Part shown: in pieces, positions 35,119 through 42,398 of the stretch | How the letters are laid out: every line of letters starts with the position of its first letter | Numbering within the stretch: position 1 is the first letter of the stretch | Assembly: GCF_000721495.1 (NCBI RefSeq) | Contig: NZ_JOHY01000031.1 | Span: 14,923 to 78,922 of the forward strand | Length of the DNA: 64,000 bases | DNA from: Streptomyces sp. NRRL F-5123 | GTDB taxonomy: Bacteria; Actinomycetota; Actinomycetes; Streptomycetales; Streptomycetaceae | Direction of reading: 5' to 3' | Program-made: the position numbers and the translations under genes | The notes under the pieces: generated by a model | Databases searched by the model: none | What the model saw: only the letters and a program-made list of their open reading frames with translations | Told to the model about the DNA's origin: nothing

Positions 35119-35156
35119 TTGACAATCGTTTCCAACTGAGATGAAAATGACTGTCA
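35119..35156 (+). promoter_or_regulatory. Zur-controlled promoter of the zinc transporter operon
   Basis: TGAAAATGACTGTCA (35142-35156) matches the Streptomyces Zur box TGaaAatgatTttCA at nearly all positions. A weaker copy TGACAATCGTTTCCA lies at 35120-35134. A -35 box TTGACA (35119-35124) is 17 bases from TGAAAAT, so both boxes overlap the promoter core. Zinc-bound Zur would block RNA polymerase directly. Transcription would begin near the ATG at 35156. Confidence 0.75.
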
Positions 35157-36151
35157 TGAACATCAGTCGCCGGTTGATACCCGCCGCCGCGCTCGCTGCC
35201 GTCGCCGCCCTGGCCGTGCCCGCACTGACCGCCTGCTCCGGCTCGTCCGGCTCCTCGGCCGCCGGGGGCGGCGAAGGGAAGGGCGACGGGAAGCTGCAGG
35301 TCACCGCGTCCTTCTACCCGCTGGAATTCCTCGCCGAGCGCATCGGCGGCTCGTACGTGCAGGTCACGGACCTGACCAAGCCCGGCGTCGAGCCGCACGA
35401 CCTGGAGCTGGCCCCCCGGCAGATCGCGGCGCTGACGAAGGCCGACGTGATCATCTCGCTGCACGGCCTGCAGCCCGCCGTGGACGACGCCGTCGCGCAG
35501 TCCGGCGTCCGGCACACCGTGGACGCCGCGAAGCTCACGACGCTGGAGGACCACGGCACCGAGGTCGACGGCCGCCACCACACCACCGGCGACAACGGCA
35601 CCGGCGGCGAGAGCGACGAGGACGCCGGCTCGGACCCGCACGTATGGCTCGACCCGGTGCGCTACGCCGAGGTCGCCAAGGGCGTCGGCAAGGCCCTGGA
35701 GTCCGCGGACCCCGCGCACGCGGCCGCGTACCGGAAGAACACCGCCGGCCTCGTGTCGCAGCTCGGCGCGCTGGACACCGCCTTCCGGGACGGGCTGCGG
35801 AACCGTTCCACCGACACGTTCGTCACCACCCACGCCGCCTTCGGCTACCTCGCCGAGCGCTACGGCCTGGTCGAGGAGGCGATCAACGGCATCGACCCCG
35901 AGTCCGAGCCGAGCGCCGCCCGGATGAAGGCGCTGCACGACCTGGCCGGGCGCGAGCACGTCACGACCGTCTTCTTCGAGACGCTGGTCAGCGACAGGAC
36001 GGCGAAGACCGTCGCGGGCGACCTGCACCTGCGCACCGATGTGCTCGACCCGATCGAGGGCATCACGGACAAGTCCCGCGGCAAGGACTACTTCGCCGTC
36101 CAGCGCAGCAACCTCGCCGCCCTCCGGCAGGCGCTGGGCGTGCGCAAATGA
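35156..36151 (+). CDS. znuA: Zinc ABC transporter substrate-binding lipoprotein (ZnuA-like)
   Basis: This 331-residue lipoprotein has a signal sequence ending in the lipobox LTAC, with the modified Cys at 27. It is a cluster A-I metal-binding protein with LQVTASFYPLEFLAERIGG, GVEPHDLELAPRQIAAL, a His/Asp-rich mobile loop near residues 129-142, DPHVWLDPVRYAEVAK, TTHAAFGYLAERYGL and ETLVSDRTAKTVAGDL. It captures zinc (possibly manganese) outside the cell. ATG at 35156 is chosen because the promoter -10 and a Zur box overlap the upstream ATG at 35141. The transcript would then be leaderless. Confidence 0.9.
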   Translation: MNISRRLIPAAALAAVAALAVPALTACSGSSGSSAAGGGEGKGDGKLQVTASFYPLEFLAERIGGSYVQVTDLTKPGVEPHDLELAPRQIAALTKADVIISLHGLQPAVDDAVAQSGVRHTVDAAKLTTLEDHGTEVDGRHHTTGDNGTGGESDEDAGSDPHVWLDPVRYAEVAKGVGKALESADPAHAAAYRKNTAGLVSQLGALDTAFRDGLRNRSTDTFVTTHAAFGYLAERYGLVEEAINGIDPESEPSAARMKALHDLAGREHVTTVFFETLVSDRTAKTVAGDLHLRTDVLDPIEGITDKSRGKDYFAVQRSNLAALRQALGVRK

Positions 36152-36912
36152 CCGGCCCCGTCCTGAGCCTGCGCGGCGCGCACGCCGAGCTGGGCGGCCG
36201 CGAGGTGCTGCACGGCGTCGACCTGGCCGTGGGGCCCGGCGAGGTCGTGGCGCTGCTGGGCGCGAACGGCTCGGGCAAGTCCACGGCCGTACGCGCCGCG
36301 GTCGGCCGGGTGCGGCTGACCGCGGGCGCGTGGGAGCTGTTCGGCACGCCGGGCGCGCGCTTCCGGCAGTGGGCCCGGCTCGGCTACGTGCCGCAGCGCA
36401 CGACCGCGGCCGCCGGGGTGCCCGCGACCGTACGGGAGGTCGTCGCCTCCGGGCGGCTGGCCCGCACGGGGCTGCGCCCGCCGCGCCGGGCCGACCGGGC
36501 GGCCGTCACGCGCGCGCTGGAGCTGGTGGGGCTCGCCGACCGGGCCCGGGAGAGCGTCGACGCGCTGTCCGGCGGCCAGCACCAGCGGGTGCTGATCGCC
36601 CGCGCGCTGGCCGGGGAGCCCGAGCTCCTCGTCATGGACGAGCCGATGGCCGGCGTCGACCTGGCCGCGCAGGACGTGCTGGCCGGCACCGTCCGCACGC
36701 AGGCCGCGGCCGGCACGTCGGTGCTGCTCGTGCTGCACGAGCTGGGGCCGCTGGAGCCGCTCATCGACCGCGCGGTGCTGCTGCGCGACGGCCGGGTGGA
36801 ATACACCGGCCCGCCGCGCGAGCCGGCGCTGCCCTCGCAGACCGCCCTGCACCCGCACGCCGACCCCGCGACCGCTCCGGTGAAGGGACCGCTGGACCGA
36901 TGGACCTCCTGA
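36148..36912 (+). CDS. znuC: Zinc ABC transporter ATP-binding protein (ZnuC-like)
   Basis: This 254-residue ABC ATPase has Walker A GANGSGKST, a Q-loop (YVPQRT), signature LSGGQHQRVLIARAL, Walker B LLVMDEP and the switch His in LLVLHELG. It powers metal import through the downstream permease. It begins in an ATGA overlap with znuA and itself overlaps znuB by 13 bases, so the operon is tightly coupled and Zur-repressed. Confidence 0.94.
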   Translation: MTGPVLSLRGAHAELGGREVLHGVDLAVGPGEVVALLGANGSGKSTAVRAAVGRVRLTAGAWELFGTPGARFRQWARLGYVPQRTTAAAGVPATVREVVASGRLARTGLRPPRRADRAAVTRALELVGLADRARESVDALSGGQHQRVLIARALAGEPELLVMDEPMAGVDLAAQDVLAGTVRTQAAAGTSVLLVLHELGPLEPLIDRAVLLRDGRVEYTGPPREPALPSQTALHPHADPATAPVKGPLDRWTS

Positions 36913-37766
36913 ACTACGCCTTCATGCAGCGCGCGCTGCTCGCCGCCCTGCTGGTCGGGACGACCGCGCCCGCCGTCGGCGTCTTCCTCGTGCAGCGGCG
37001 GCAGGCGATCATGGGCGACGGCATCGGCCACGTCGCCCTCACCGGTGTCGCGCTGGGATTCCTGCTCCAGGTCAGCCCGGTGTGGACGGCCGTCGCCGTC
37101 TCGGTGGCCGGCTCCCTCGCGATGGAACTGATCCGCAGTTACGGCAAGGCGCGCGGCGACCTCGCGCTCGCAATGCTCTTCTACGGCGGCATGGCCGGCG
37201 GCGTGATGATCATCTACCTCGCGCCCAACGGCTCCAACGCCAACCTGGCCACATATCTCTTCGGCTCCATCAGCACGGTCTCCCCGCAGGACATCCCGCC
37301 GATGATCGCGCTCGCGGCGTTCGTGCTGCTCGTAGTGCTGGTGCTGCGGCGGCAGCTGTTCGCCGTCTGCCAGGACGAGGAGTTCGCGTTCGTCGGCGGG
37401 CTGCCGGTGCGGGCGCTCAACCTGCTGCTCGCGGTGACCGCCGCCGTCACCGTCACGGTGGCGATGCGGGCGGTGGGGCTGCTGCTGGTCAGCGCGCTCA
37501 TGGTCATCCCGGTCGCCGCGGCCCAGCAGGTCACCCGGGGCTTCGCGTGGACGCTCGCGGTGTCCGTGGTGATCGGCGTCACGGTCGCGCTGTCCGGCAC
37601 GGTCTTCTCGTACTACGCCGACGTGCCGCCCGGCTCCAGCATCGTGCTCGCCGCCCTGGCCCTCTTCCTGCTCTTCGCCGCCGCGGGCTCCCCCGCGCTC
37701 CGGCGGCTCGGTCGGCTGCGCCGGGGCTGGCACAATGGGGGCGTCGGGACGCGCACGCCGTCATGA
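36900..37766 (+). CDS. znuB: Zinc ABC transporter permease (ZnuB-like)
   Basis: This 288-residue membrane protein of the ABC-3 family has about eight helices. It carries the family motif QRRQAIMGDGIGHVALTGVALGFLL after helix 1, a conserved YGKARGDLALAMLFYGGMAGG segment, EFAFVGGLPVRALNLLL, and VGLLLVSALMVIPVAAAQQVTRG. It forms the metal channel and is preceded and followed by the other zinc genes. Confidence 0.94.
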   Translation: MDLLNYAFMQRALLAALLVGTTAPAVGVFLVQRRQAIMGDGIGHVALTGVALGFLLQVSPVWTAVAVSVAGSLAMELIRSYGKARGDLALAMLFYGGMAGGVMIIYLAPNGSNANLATYLFGSISTVSPQDIPPMIALAAFVLLVVLVLRRQLFAVCQDEEFAFVGGLPVRALNLLLAVTAAVTVTVAMRAVGLLLVSALMVIPVAAAQQVTRGFAWTLAVSVVIGVTVALSGTVFSYYADVPPGSSIVLAALALFLLFAAAGSPALRRLGRLRRGWHNGGVGTRTPS

Positions 37767-37776
37767 GGAGGCACCG

Positions 37777-38208
37777 GTGACCACCACGAAGCAGTCCGCC
37801 CCCGCCGGCGCTCCCCCTGTCGCCGGGCGCGCGACCCGCCAGCGGGCGGCCGTCGCGGCGGCGCTCGACGAGGTCGACGAATTCCGCAGCGCGCAGGACC
37901 TGCACGACATCCTCAAGCACCGCGGCGCCTCGGTGGGCCTCACCACCGTCTACCGCACGCTCCAGTCCCTCGCGGACGCGGGCGAGATCGACGTCCTCCG
38001 TACGGGTGAGGGCGAGTCCGTCTACCGCCGCTGCTCGGGTGGCGGGCACCACCACCACCTCGTCTGCCGCTCCTGCGGCAAGGCGGTCGAGGTCGAGGGC
38101 CCCGCGGTCGAGAAATGGGCGGAGGCGGTGGCCTCCGACCACGGTTTCGTCGACGTCGACCACACGATCGAGATCTTCGGCACCTGCCGCGACTGCGCGG
38201 AGCGGTAG
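37777..38208 (+). CDS. zur: Zinc uptake regulator Zur (Fur family)
   Basis: This 143-residue regulator has a winged helix (FRSAQDLHDILKHRGASVGLTTVYRTLQSLADAGEIDVLR) and a metal-binding dimerisation domain. The structural zinc site is C97, C100, C137 and C140 (CRSC and CRDC), and the sensory His cluster HHHH is at 91-94. GAGGAGG lies about six bases before the GTG. It is the last gene of the znuACB-zur unit and should bind the boxes at 35120-35156, giving autoregulation by zinc. Confidence 0.95.
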   Translation: MTTTKQSAPAGAPPVAGRATRQRAAVAAALDEVDEFRSAQDLHDILKHRGASVGLTTVYRTLQSLADAGEIDVLRTGEGESVYRRCSGGGHHHHLVCRSCGKAVEVEGPAVEKWAEAVASDHGFVDVDHTIEIFGTCRDCAER

Positions 38209-38213
38209 GAGCC

Positions 38214-39029
38214 TCAGGAGGCTCCGGCCTCGTTCGGGAGGGCCCCGCCGAAGCGGCGGTCGCGACTGGCGAACTCGTGGCAGGCGCGCCACAGGTCGCG
38301 GCGGTCGAAGTCGGGCCACAGGACGTCCTGGAAGACCATCTCCGCATAGCTGCTCTGCCACAGCAGGTAGTTGGACGTGCGCATCTCGCCGCTCGGGCGG
38401 AGGAAGAGGTCGACATCCGGCATGTCCGGGTAGTACAGGTACTTCGCGAAGGTCTTCTCGTTGACCTTGCCCGGGTCGAGCCGGCCCGCGGCGACATCGC
38501 GGGCGATCGCCTGCGCCGCGTCGGCGATCTCCGCGCGGCCCCCGTAGTTGAGGCAGAAGTACAGCGTCATCGCGTCGTTGCCGACGGTCTGCTCCTGGGC
38601 GACCTGGAGCTCCTGGACCACCGACTTCCACATCTTCGGCATGCGGCCGACCCAGCGGATGCGGATGCCGAGCTCGTCCATCTCGTCGCGGCGGCGGCGG
38701 ATGACGTCGCGGTTGAAGTTCATCAGGAAGCGCACCTCGTCGGGCGAGCGCTTCCAGTTCTCGGTGGAGAAGGCGTAGAGCGAGAGGTTCTTGACGCCGA
38801 TCTCCAGGCAGCCCTTGAGGACGTCGAGGACGACGCCCTCGCCGACCTTGTGGCCCTCGGTGCGGGGCAGGCCGCGCTCCTTGGCCCAGCGGCCGTTGCC
38901 GTCCATGACGATCGCGACGTGCTTGGGCACCAGCTCCGCGGGGAGCTTCGGCGGCTTGGCGCCGGAAGGGTGCGGGTCGGGAGTGCGGTAGGAGGTCCGG
39001 TTCCGGGCCAGAATCCCGCGACGTGCCAT
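38214..39029 (-). CDS. uppS: Isoprenyl (cis-polyprenyl diphosphate) synthase
   Basis: This 271-residue UPP-synthase family enzyme has [21 protein letters not shown] with the catalytic Asp43 in the diphosphate-binding loop, [29 protein letters not shown]-type [11 protein letters not shown], and the C-terminal [23 protein letters not shown] motif. It elongates allylic diphosphates with isopentenyl units to the lipid carrier for wall synthesis. It lies 13 bases downstream of recO on the same strand and is convergent with zur. Confidence 0.95.
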   Translation of the reverse strand: MARRGILARNRTSYRTPDPHPSGAKPPKLPAELVPKHVAIVMDGNGRWAKERGLPRTEGHKVGEGVVLDVLKGCLEIGVKNLSLYAFSTENWKRSPDEVRFLMNFNRDVIRRRRDEMDELGIRIRWVGRMPKMWKSVVQELQVAQEQTVGNDAMTLYFCLNYGGRAEIADAAQAIARDVAAGRLDPGKVNEKTFAKYLYYPDMPDVDLFLRPSGEMRTSNYLLWQSSYAEMVFQDVLWPDFDRRDLWRACHEFASRDRRFGGALPNEAGAS

Positions 39030-39042
39030 GCTCGTGCTTCTC

Positions 39043-39864
39043 CTACATCTCGGCCGGCGCGGCGGCCTTGCCGGTGTTCTCTGACTTCTCAGGCTTCTCT
39101 GTCTTCTCAGACTTCTCGGTCTTCTCGACGAAGCGCAGGGAGCGCAGGCCGCGCTCCAGGTGCCACTGGAGGTAGGCCGCGACCAGCCCGCTGCCCTCGC
39201 GGCAGTGCCGCGGCTCGCAGGCGTCGGCGGTCTCCCAGTCGCCGCCGAGCAGCGCGCCGAGGAGTTCCAGCGACTCCCGCGAGGGTACGACGCTTCCCGG
39301 TACGCGGCACTCCCCGCAGACCACACCGCCCGCGCCGACGGCGAAGAAGCGGTTGGGGCCGGCCATGCCGCACTTGGCGCAGTCGTCGAAGCTGGGGGCG
39401 TAGCCGTTGACGGCGAGTGAGCGCAGCAGGAAGGCGTCGAGGACGAGCCGGGCGTCGTGGTCCCCGGCGGCGAGCGTGCGCAGGGCGCCGACCAGCAGCA
39501 GGTACTGCTGCACCGCGGGCTCGCCCTCGTGGTCGGTGAAGCGCTCGGCGGTCTCCAGCATGGCGCTGCCCGCGGTGTAGCGCTCGTAGTCGGCGACGAT
39601 GGGGCCACCGTACGGGGCGATGGTCTCGCTCTGCGTGCACAGCGGCAGCCCGCGGCCGACGAGGTCGCCGCCGCGCGCGAAGAACTGCACGTCGACATGG
39701 GTGAAGGGCTCCAGCCGGGCGCCGAACTTCGACTTCGTGCGGCGCACCCCGCGGGCCACCGCGCGCACCCGGCCGTGCCGCCGGGTCAGCAGCGTGATGA
39801 TCCGGTCCGCCTCACCCAGCTTCTGGGTGCGCAGCACGATGCCGTCGTCGCGGAACAGACTCAT
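39043..39864 (-). CDS. recO: DNA repair protein RecO
   Basis: This 273-residue RecF-pathway mediator loads RecA on SSB-coated DNA. It has an OB-fold N-terminus ([41 protein letters not shown]), a helical middle and a zinc finger (CAKCG and CGEC). The last 20 or so residues are an odd low-complexity tail of repeated xEK triplets, encoded by a 9-bp direct repeat. ATG 39864 matches the family start; a further ATG is nine bases upstream. Confidence 0.95.
   Translation of the reverse strand: MSLFRDDGIVLRTQKLGEADRIITLLTRRHGRVRAVARGVRRTKSKFGARLEPFTHVDVQFFARGGDLVGRGLPLCTQSETIAPYGGPIVADYERYTAGSAMLETAERFTDHEGEPAVQQYLLLVGALRTLAAGDHDARLVLDAFLLRSLAVNGYAPSFDDCAKCGMAGPNRFFAVGAGGVVCGECRVPGSVVPSRESLELLGALLGGDWETADACEPRHCREGSGLVAAYLQWHLERGLRSLRFVEKTEKSEKTEKPEKSENTGKAAAPAEM
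39077..39130. repeat. 9-bp microsatellite-like repeat inside recO
   Basis: Six consecutive units of the form TTCTCNGNC encode the xEK tail of RecO. The 9-base period keeps the frame, so copy number can change without disrupting the protein. Confidence 0.8.
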
Positions 39865-39936
39865 ACGGCCCATTCTTGCCTACGCCGCGAGCGCCGCGGG
39901 CCGTCTCTCCCGGGGGGTGCCTGCCCGGCGGCCGGC

Positions 39937-40635
39937 TCAGCGTTCGGCACCCGGTGCGACCAGGCCGGACTCGTACGCGGCGATGACCAGTTGGGCCCGG
40001 TCGCGGGCGCCGAGCTTGCCCATGATGCGGCTCACATGGGTCTTGGCGGTGAGCGGGCTGAGGCCCAGCGCCTCGCCGGCCTCGGTGTTGTTCAGGCCGC
40101 GGGCGACCAGGGTGAGCACCTCGCGCTCGCGGTCGGACAGCCCGGCGAGCCGTCCGGCGGCGGGGGCGGGCACCGGGACCGGCGGGCGGTCGGGCAGCCG
40201 CAGCACCCGGGCGATGAGCCGGGCGGTGGGGCCGGGCGACAGCAGCGCGTCACCGGCGGCGACGGTACGGATCGCGTCCAGCAGCTCGGCGGGCCGGGTG
40301 TCCTTGACCATGAAGCCGGACGCGCCCGCGCGCAGCGCCGCCACCACGTGCTCGTCGTCGTCGTAGGTGGTCAGCACCAGGATCCGTACCCCGGCGAGGT
40401 CGTCGTCGGCGGCGATCGTGCGGGTGGCCTCGATGCCGTCCATCACCGGCATGCGGATGTCCATGACGATGACGTCGGCGCGCGAGGTGCGGGCCGCCGC
40501 CACCGCCTCGGCGCCGTTGCCCGCCTCGCCGACCACCTCCATGTCGCGGGCCGACTCGACGAGCATCGCGAACGCCGCCCGCACCAGCGTCTGGTCGTCG
40601 GCGAGCAGAACCCGGATCGGTGGGGGTGTGGTCAT
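39937..40635 (-). CDS. NarL/FixJ-type response regulator
   Basis: This 232-residue response regulator has an acidic pocket DD and the phosphoacceptor Asp59 in VIVMDIRMPVMDG. Lys in MVKDTRPAELLDAIR completes the receiver, and a LuxR/NarL helix-turn-helix (LSDREREVLTLVARGLNNTEAGEALGLSPLTAKTHVSRIMGKL) follows. It begins in an ATGA overlap with the upstream sensor kinase gene, its evident partner. The stimulus is unknown. Confidence 0.94.
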   Translation of the reverse strand: MTTPPPIRVLLADDQTLVRAAFAMLVESARDMEVVGEAGNGAEAVAAARTSRADVIVMDIRMPVMDGIEATRTIAADDDLAGVRILVLTTYDDDEHVVAALRAGASGFMVKDTRPAELLDAIRTVAAGDALLSPGPTARLIARVLRLPDRPPVPVPAPAAGRLAGLSDREREVLTLVARGLNNTEAGEALGLSPLTAKTHVSRIMGKLGARDRAQLVIAAYESGLVAPGAER

Positions 40636-41936
40636 CTGCGCTCTCCCTGGTGATGGTCGGTGCCGGGTTCGGCGGCGGGTGCGGGGACGCGGCCGGCCGC
40701 CTCGTCGGCCTCGGGTGCGGTGCACGGCAGCACCGCAAGGACGCAGAAGCCCGGGGCGCCGCCCGTCCGCGGGCCCGCTGCGAAGGTGCCGCCGACGCTG
40801 CGGGCCCGCTCGCGCATGCCCACCAGCCCGAAGCCCTCGGGCCGCCCGTCCTCGGGGGGCTTGACCGACGCGGGACCGTCGTCCTCGACGGACACGTGCA
40901 GCGCCTCGCCCTCGCGCACGACGCGCACCCGCACCAGCGGGGAGAGCGCGCCGGAGTGCCGTACGGCATTGGTCAGCGACTCCTGCACGATCCGGTACGC
41001 CGCCGCACCCACCGCGGGCGGAACCGGCAGGGGCTTCGTGTCGAGGTCCAGCTCGACCTTGGCGCCCGCGGCCTCGGCAGCCCGGGTCAGTGCCGGTATC
41101 CCCTCGAGGTCCGGCAGCGGGCCGCCGCTGTCGGCCCGCAGCACCTTCAGCGTCGTCCGCAGCTCGGCGCGCGCCTCCCGGCAGGTCTCGGCGATCGCGT
41201 CCAGCGCGCCCGCCACGGCCGTGCGGTCCAGCCGCTCGGGGTCGGCGACCAGGATGTGCGCGGCCACGGACGTCTGCACGCCAATGAGGGTGATGCTGTG
41301 CGCGAGCAGGTCGTGCAGATCCCGCGCTATCCGCAGCCGCTCCTCGGCGACCCGGCGGGCCGCCTCCTCCTCACGCGTGCGCTCGGCGCGGTCGGCGCGC
41401 TCCTTGATCGCGGCGATGTACGTCCGGTGCATCCGGACGACCTCGCCGACCACCGCTACCGCCACTATCCAGCCCGCCCCCTGGAGCATCGCGCTGCCCG
41501 CGGTGGGCTTGTGGATGAACGTCATCACGGTGGCCATCAGGCCGAAGACGGACGGCACCGCCAGGAACGTCCGCAGCGGCGGTCCCGCGACCGCCACCGA
41601 ATACAGGGCGACGACGCTGGAGAGCAACGGGGCTTCCTGGATGTTCTCCAGGTAGTGGTAGGGCGCGACCACCACGAGCATGCCGAGCAGGCACCACATC
41701 GGCGCGCGGCGCCGCCAGACGAGGACGGCGGCGCTGGCCGCCAGCAGGAGCCAGCCGACTGCGTCGGGGCGGTGGCTTCGGGGGGCTTCCGGCAGCGCCA
41801 GGGCGATTGCGGCCTGGGCCGCCAGGACCACGACCGCCAGTGCGATGTCCCGCCCCGACACGTCGGGCGGCTCCGCCGCGGCGTGCGGCTCCGCCGCTTT
41901 GGGGGACCTCACGCTGAGGTCGAGACTCTTGAGCAC
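40632..41936 (-). CDS. Sensor histidine kinase of the NarL (HisKA_3) type
   Basis: This 434-residue membrane kinase has four to five hydrophobic segments between residues 30 and 168, with very short loops. A coiled linker leads to the dimerisation/phosphoacceptor helix ARDLHDLLAHSITLIGVQTSVA with H208, and an HATPase domain (AYRIVQESLTNAVRHSG, SVEDDGPA, GFGLVGMRERARSVGG) follows. The start is GTG. It is coupled to the response regulator by a four-base overlap. Confidence 0.93.
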   Translation of the reverse strand: MLKSLDLSVRSPKAAEPHAAAEPPDVSGRDIALAVVVLAAQAAIALALPEAPRSHRPDAVGWLLLAASAAVLVWRRRAPMWCLLGMLVVVAPYHYLENIQEAPLLSSVVALYSVAVAGPPLRTFLAVPSVFGLMATVMTFIHKPTAGSAMLQGAGWIVAVAVVGEVVRMHRTYIAAIKERADRAERTREEEAARRVAEERLRIARDLHDLLAHSITLIGVQTSVAAHILVADPERLDRTAVAGALDAIAETCREARAELRTTLKVLRADSGGPLPDLEGIPALTRAAEAAGAKVELDLDTKPLPVPPAVGAAAYRIVQESLTNAVRHSGALSPLVRVRVVREGEALHVSVEDDGPASVKPPEDGRPEGFGLVGMRERARSVGGTFAAGPRTGGAPGFCVLAVLPCTAPEADEAAGRVPAPAAEPGTDHHQGERR

Positions 41937-42044
41937 GGCTCCATCTTCCGCGATGAGGTCCCCTCGCGGGGCGGCGTATTGAGGCTGCGGCTGCGCCGCG
42001 GGGCAGGCGTTTCAGGCTGCGCCTGCGCCTGCCCCGCGCGGGGT

Positions 42045-42128
42045 GAGCGTTTTGCGCTACCGCGCAGGGCGAGCGTCTTGCGCTACCGCACAGGGCGAGC
42101 GTCTTGCGCTACCGCACAGGGCGAGCGT
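42045..42128. repeat. 26-bp tandem repeat
   Basis: GAGCGT recurs at 42045, 42071, 42097 and 42123, an exact 26-base period. The units read GAGCGTCTTGCGCTACCGCA and vary at only a few positions. The last unit merges into the left end of the dispersed element (GCGAGCGTTTTAGGGGCGCG). Confidence 0.85.
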
Positions 42129-42269
42129 TTTAGGGGCGCGTGGGGGTACCGCCCAGCCCCCACCGGGGCGCGGGTCGTCACCGACCCGAGGGGGCAGTAC
42201 GGTCCTCCCCCAGAGCTTCGCCTGGGCGGGGCCCCCACGGACCACCGGCCGGTGGGTGGTTGCTCGCGC

Positions 42270-42372
42270 AGTTCCCCGCGCCCCTGGTGTGCCCGGCACG
42301 GTATGCGCACCCTCCCCGCGCCCCTGGTGTACCCCGCGCGGCACGCGCACCCTCCCCGCGCCCCTGGTGCGT
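42270..42372. repeat. 40-bp tandem repeat within the dispersed element
   Basis: CGCGCCCCTGGTG recurs with CCCCTGGTG at 42281, 42321 and 42361, an exact 40-base period. The units are the GCGCAGTTCCCCGCGCCCCT end of the dispersed element, amplified locally. Confidence 0.8.
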
Positions 42373-42398
42373 GGCGCCCTACGCAGTAGGGAGCGCCC

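Larger units (their letters stand above)
41937..42398. other. 462-base repeat-rich intergenic region, with no gene seen
   Basis: It lies between the histidine kinase start and the end of the MMPL gene, both on the minus strand. It contains a 26-bp tandem repeat, a copy of the dispersed GC-rich element and a 40-bp tandem repeat (listed separately). Open frames here are repetitive and shared with the repeats at 15, 26.8 and 33.4 kb, so they are not counted as genes. Confidence 0.65.
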
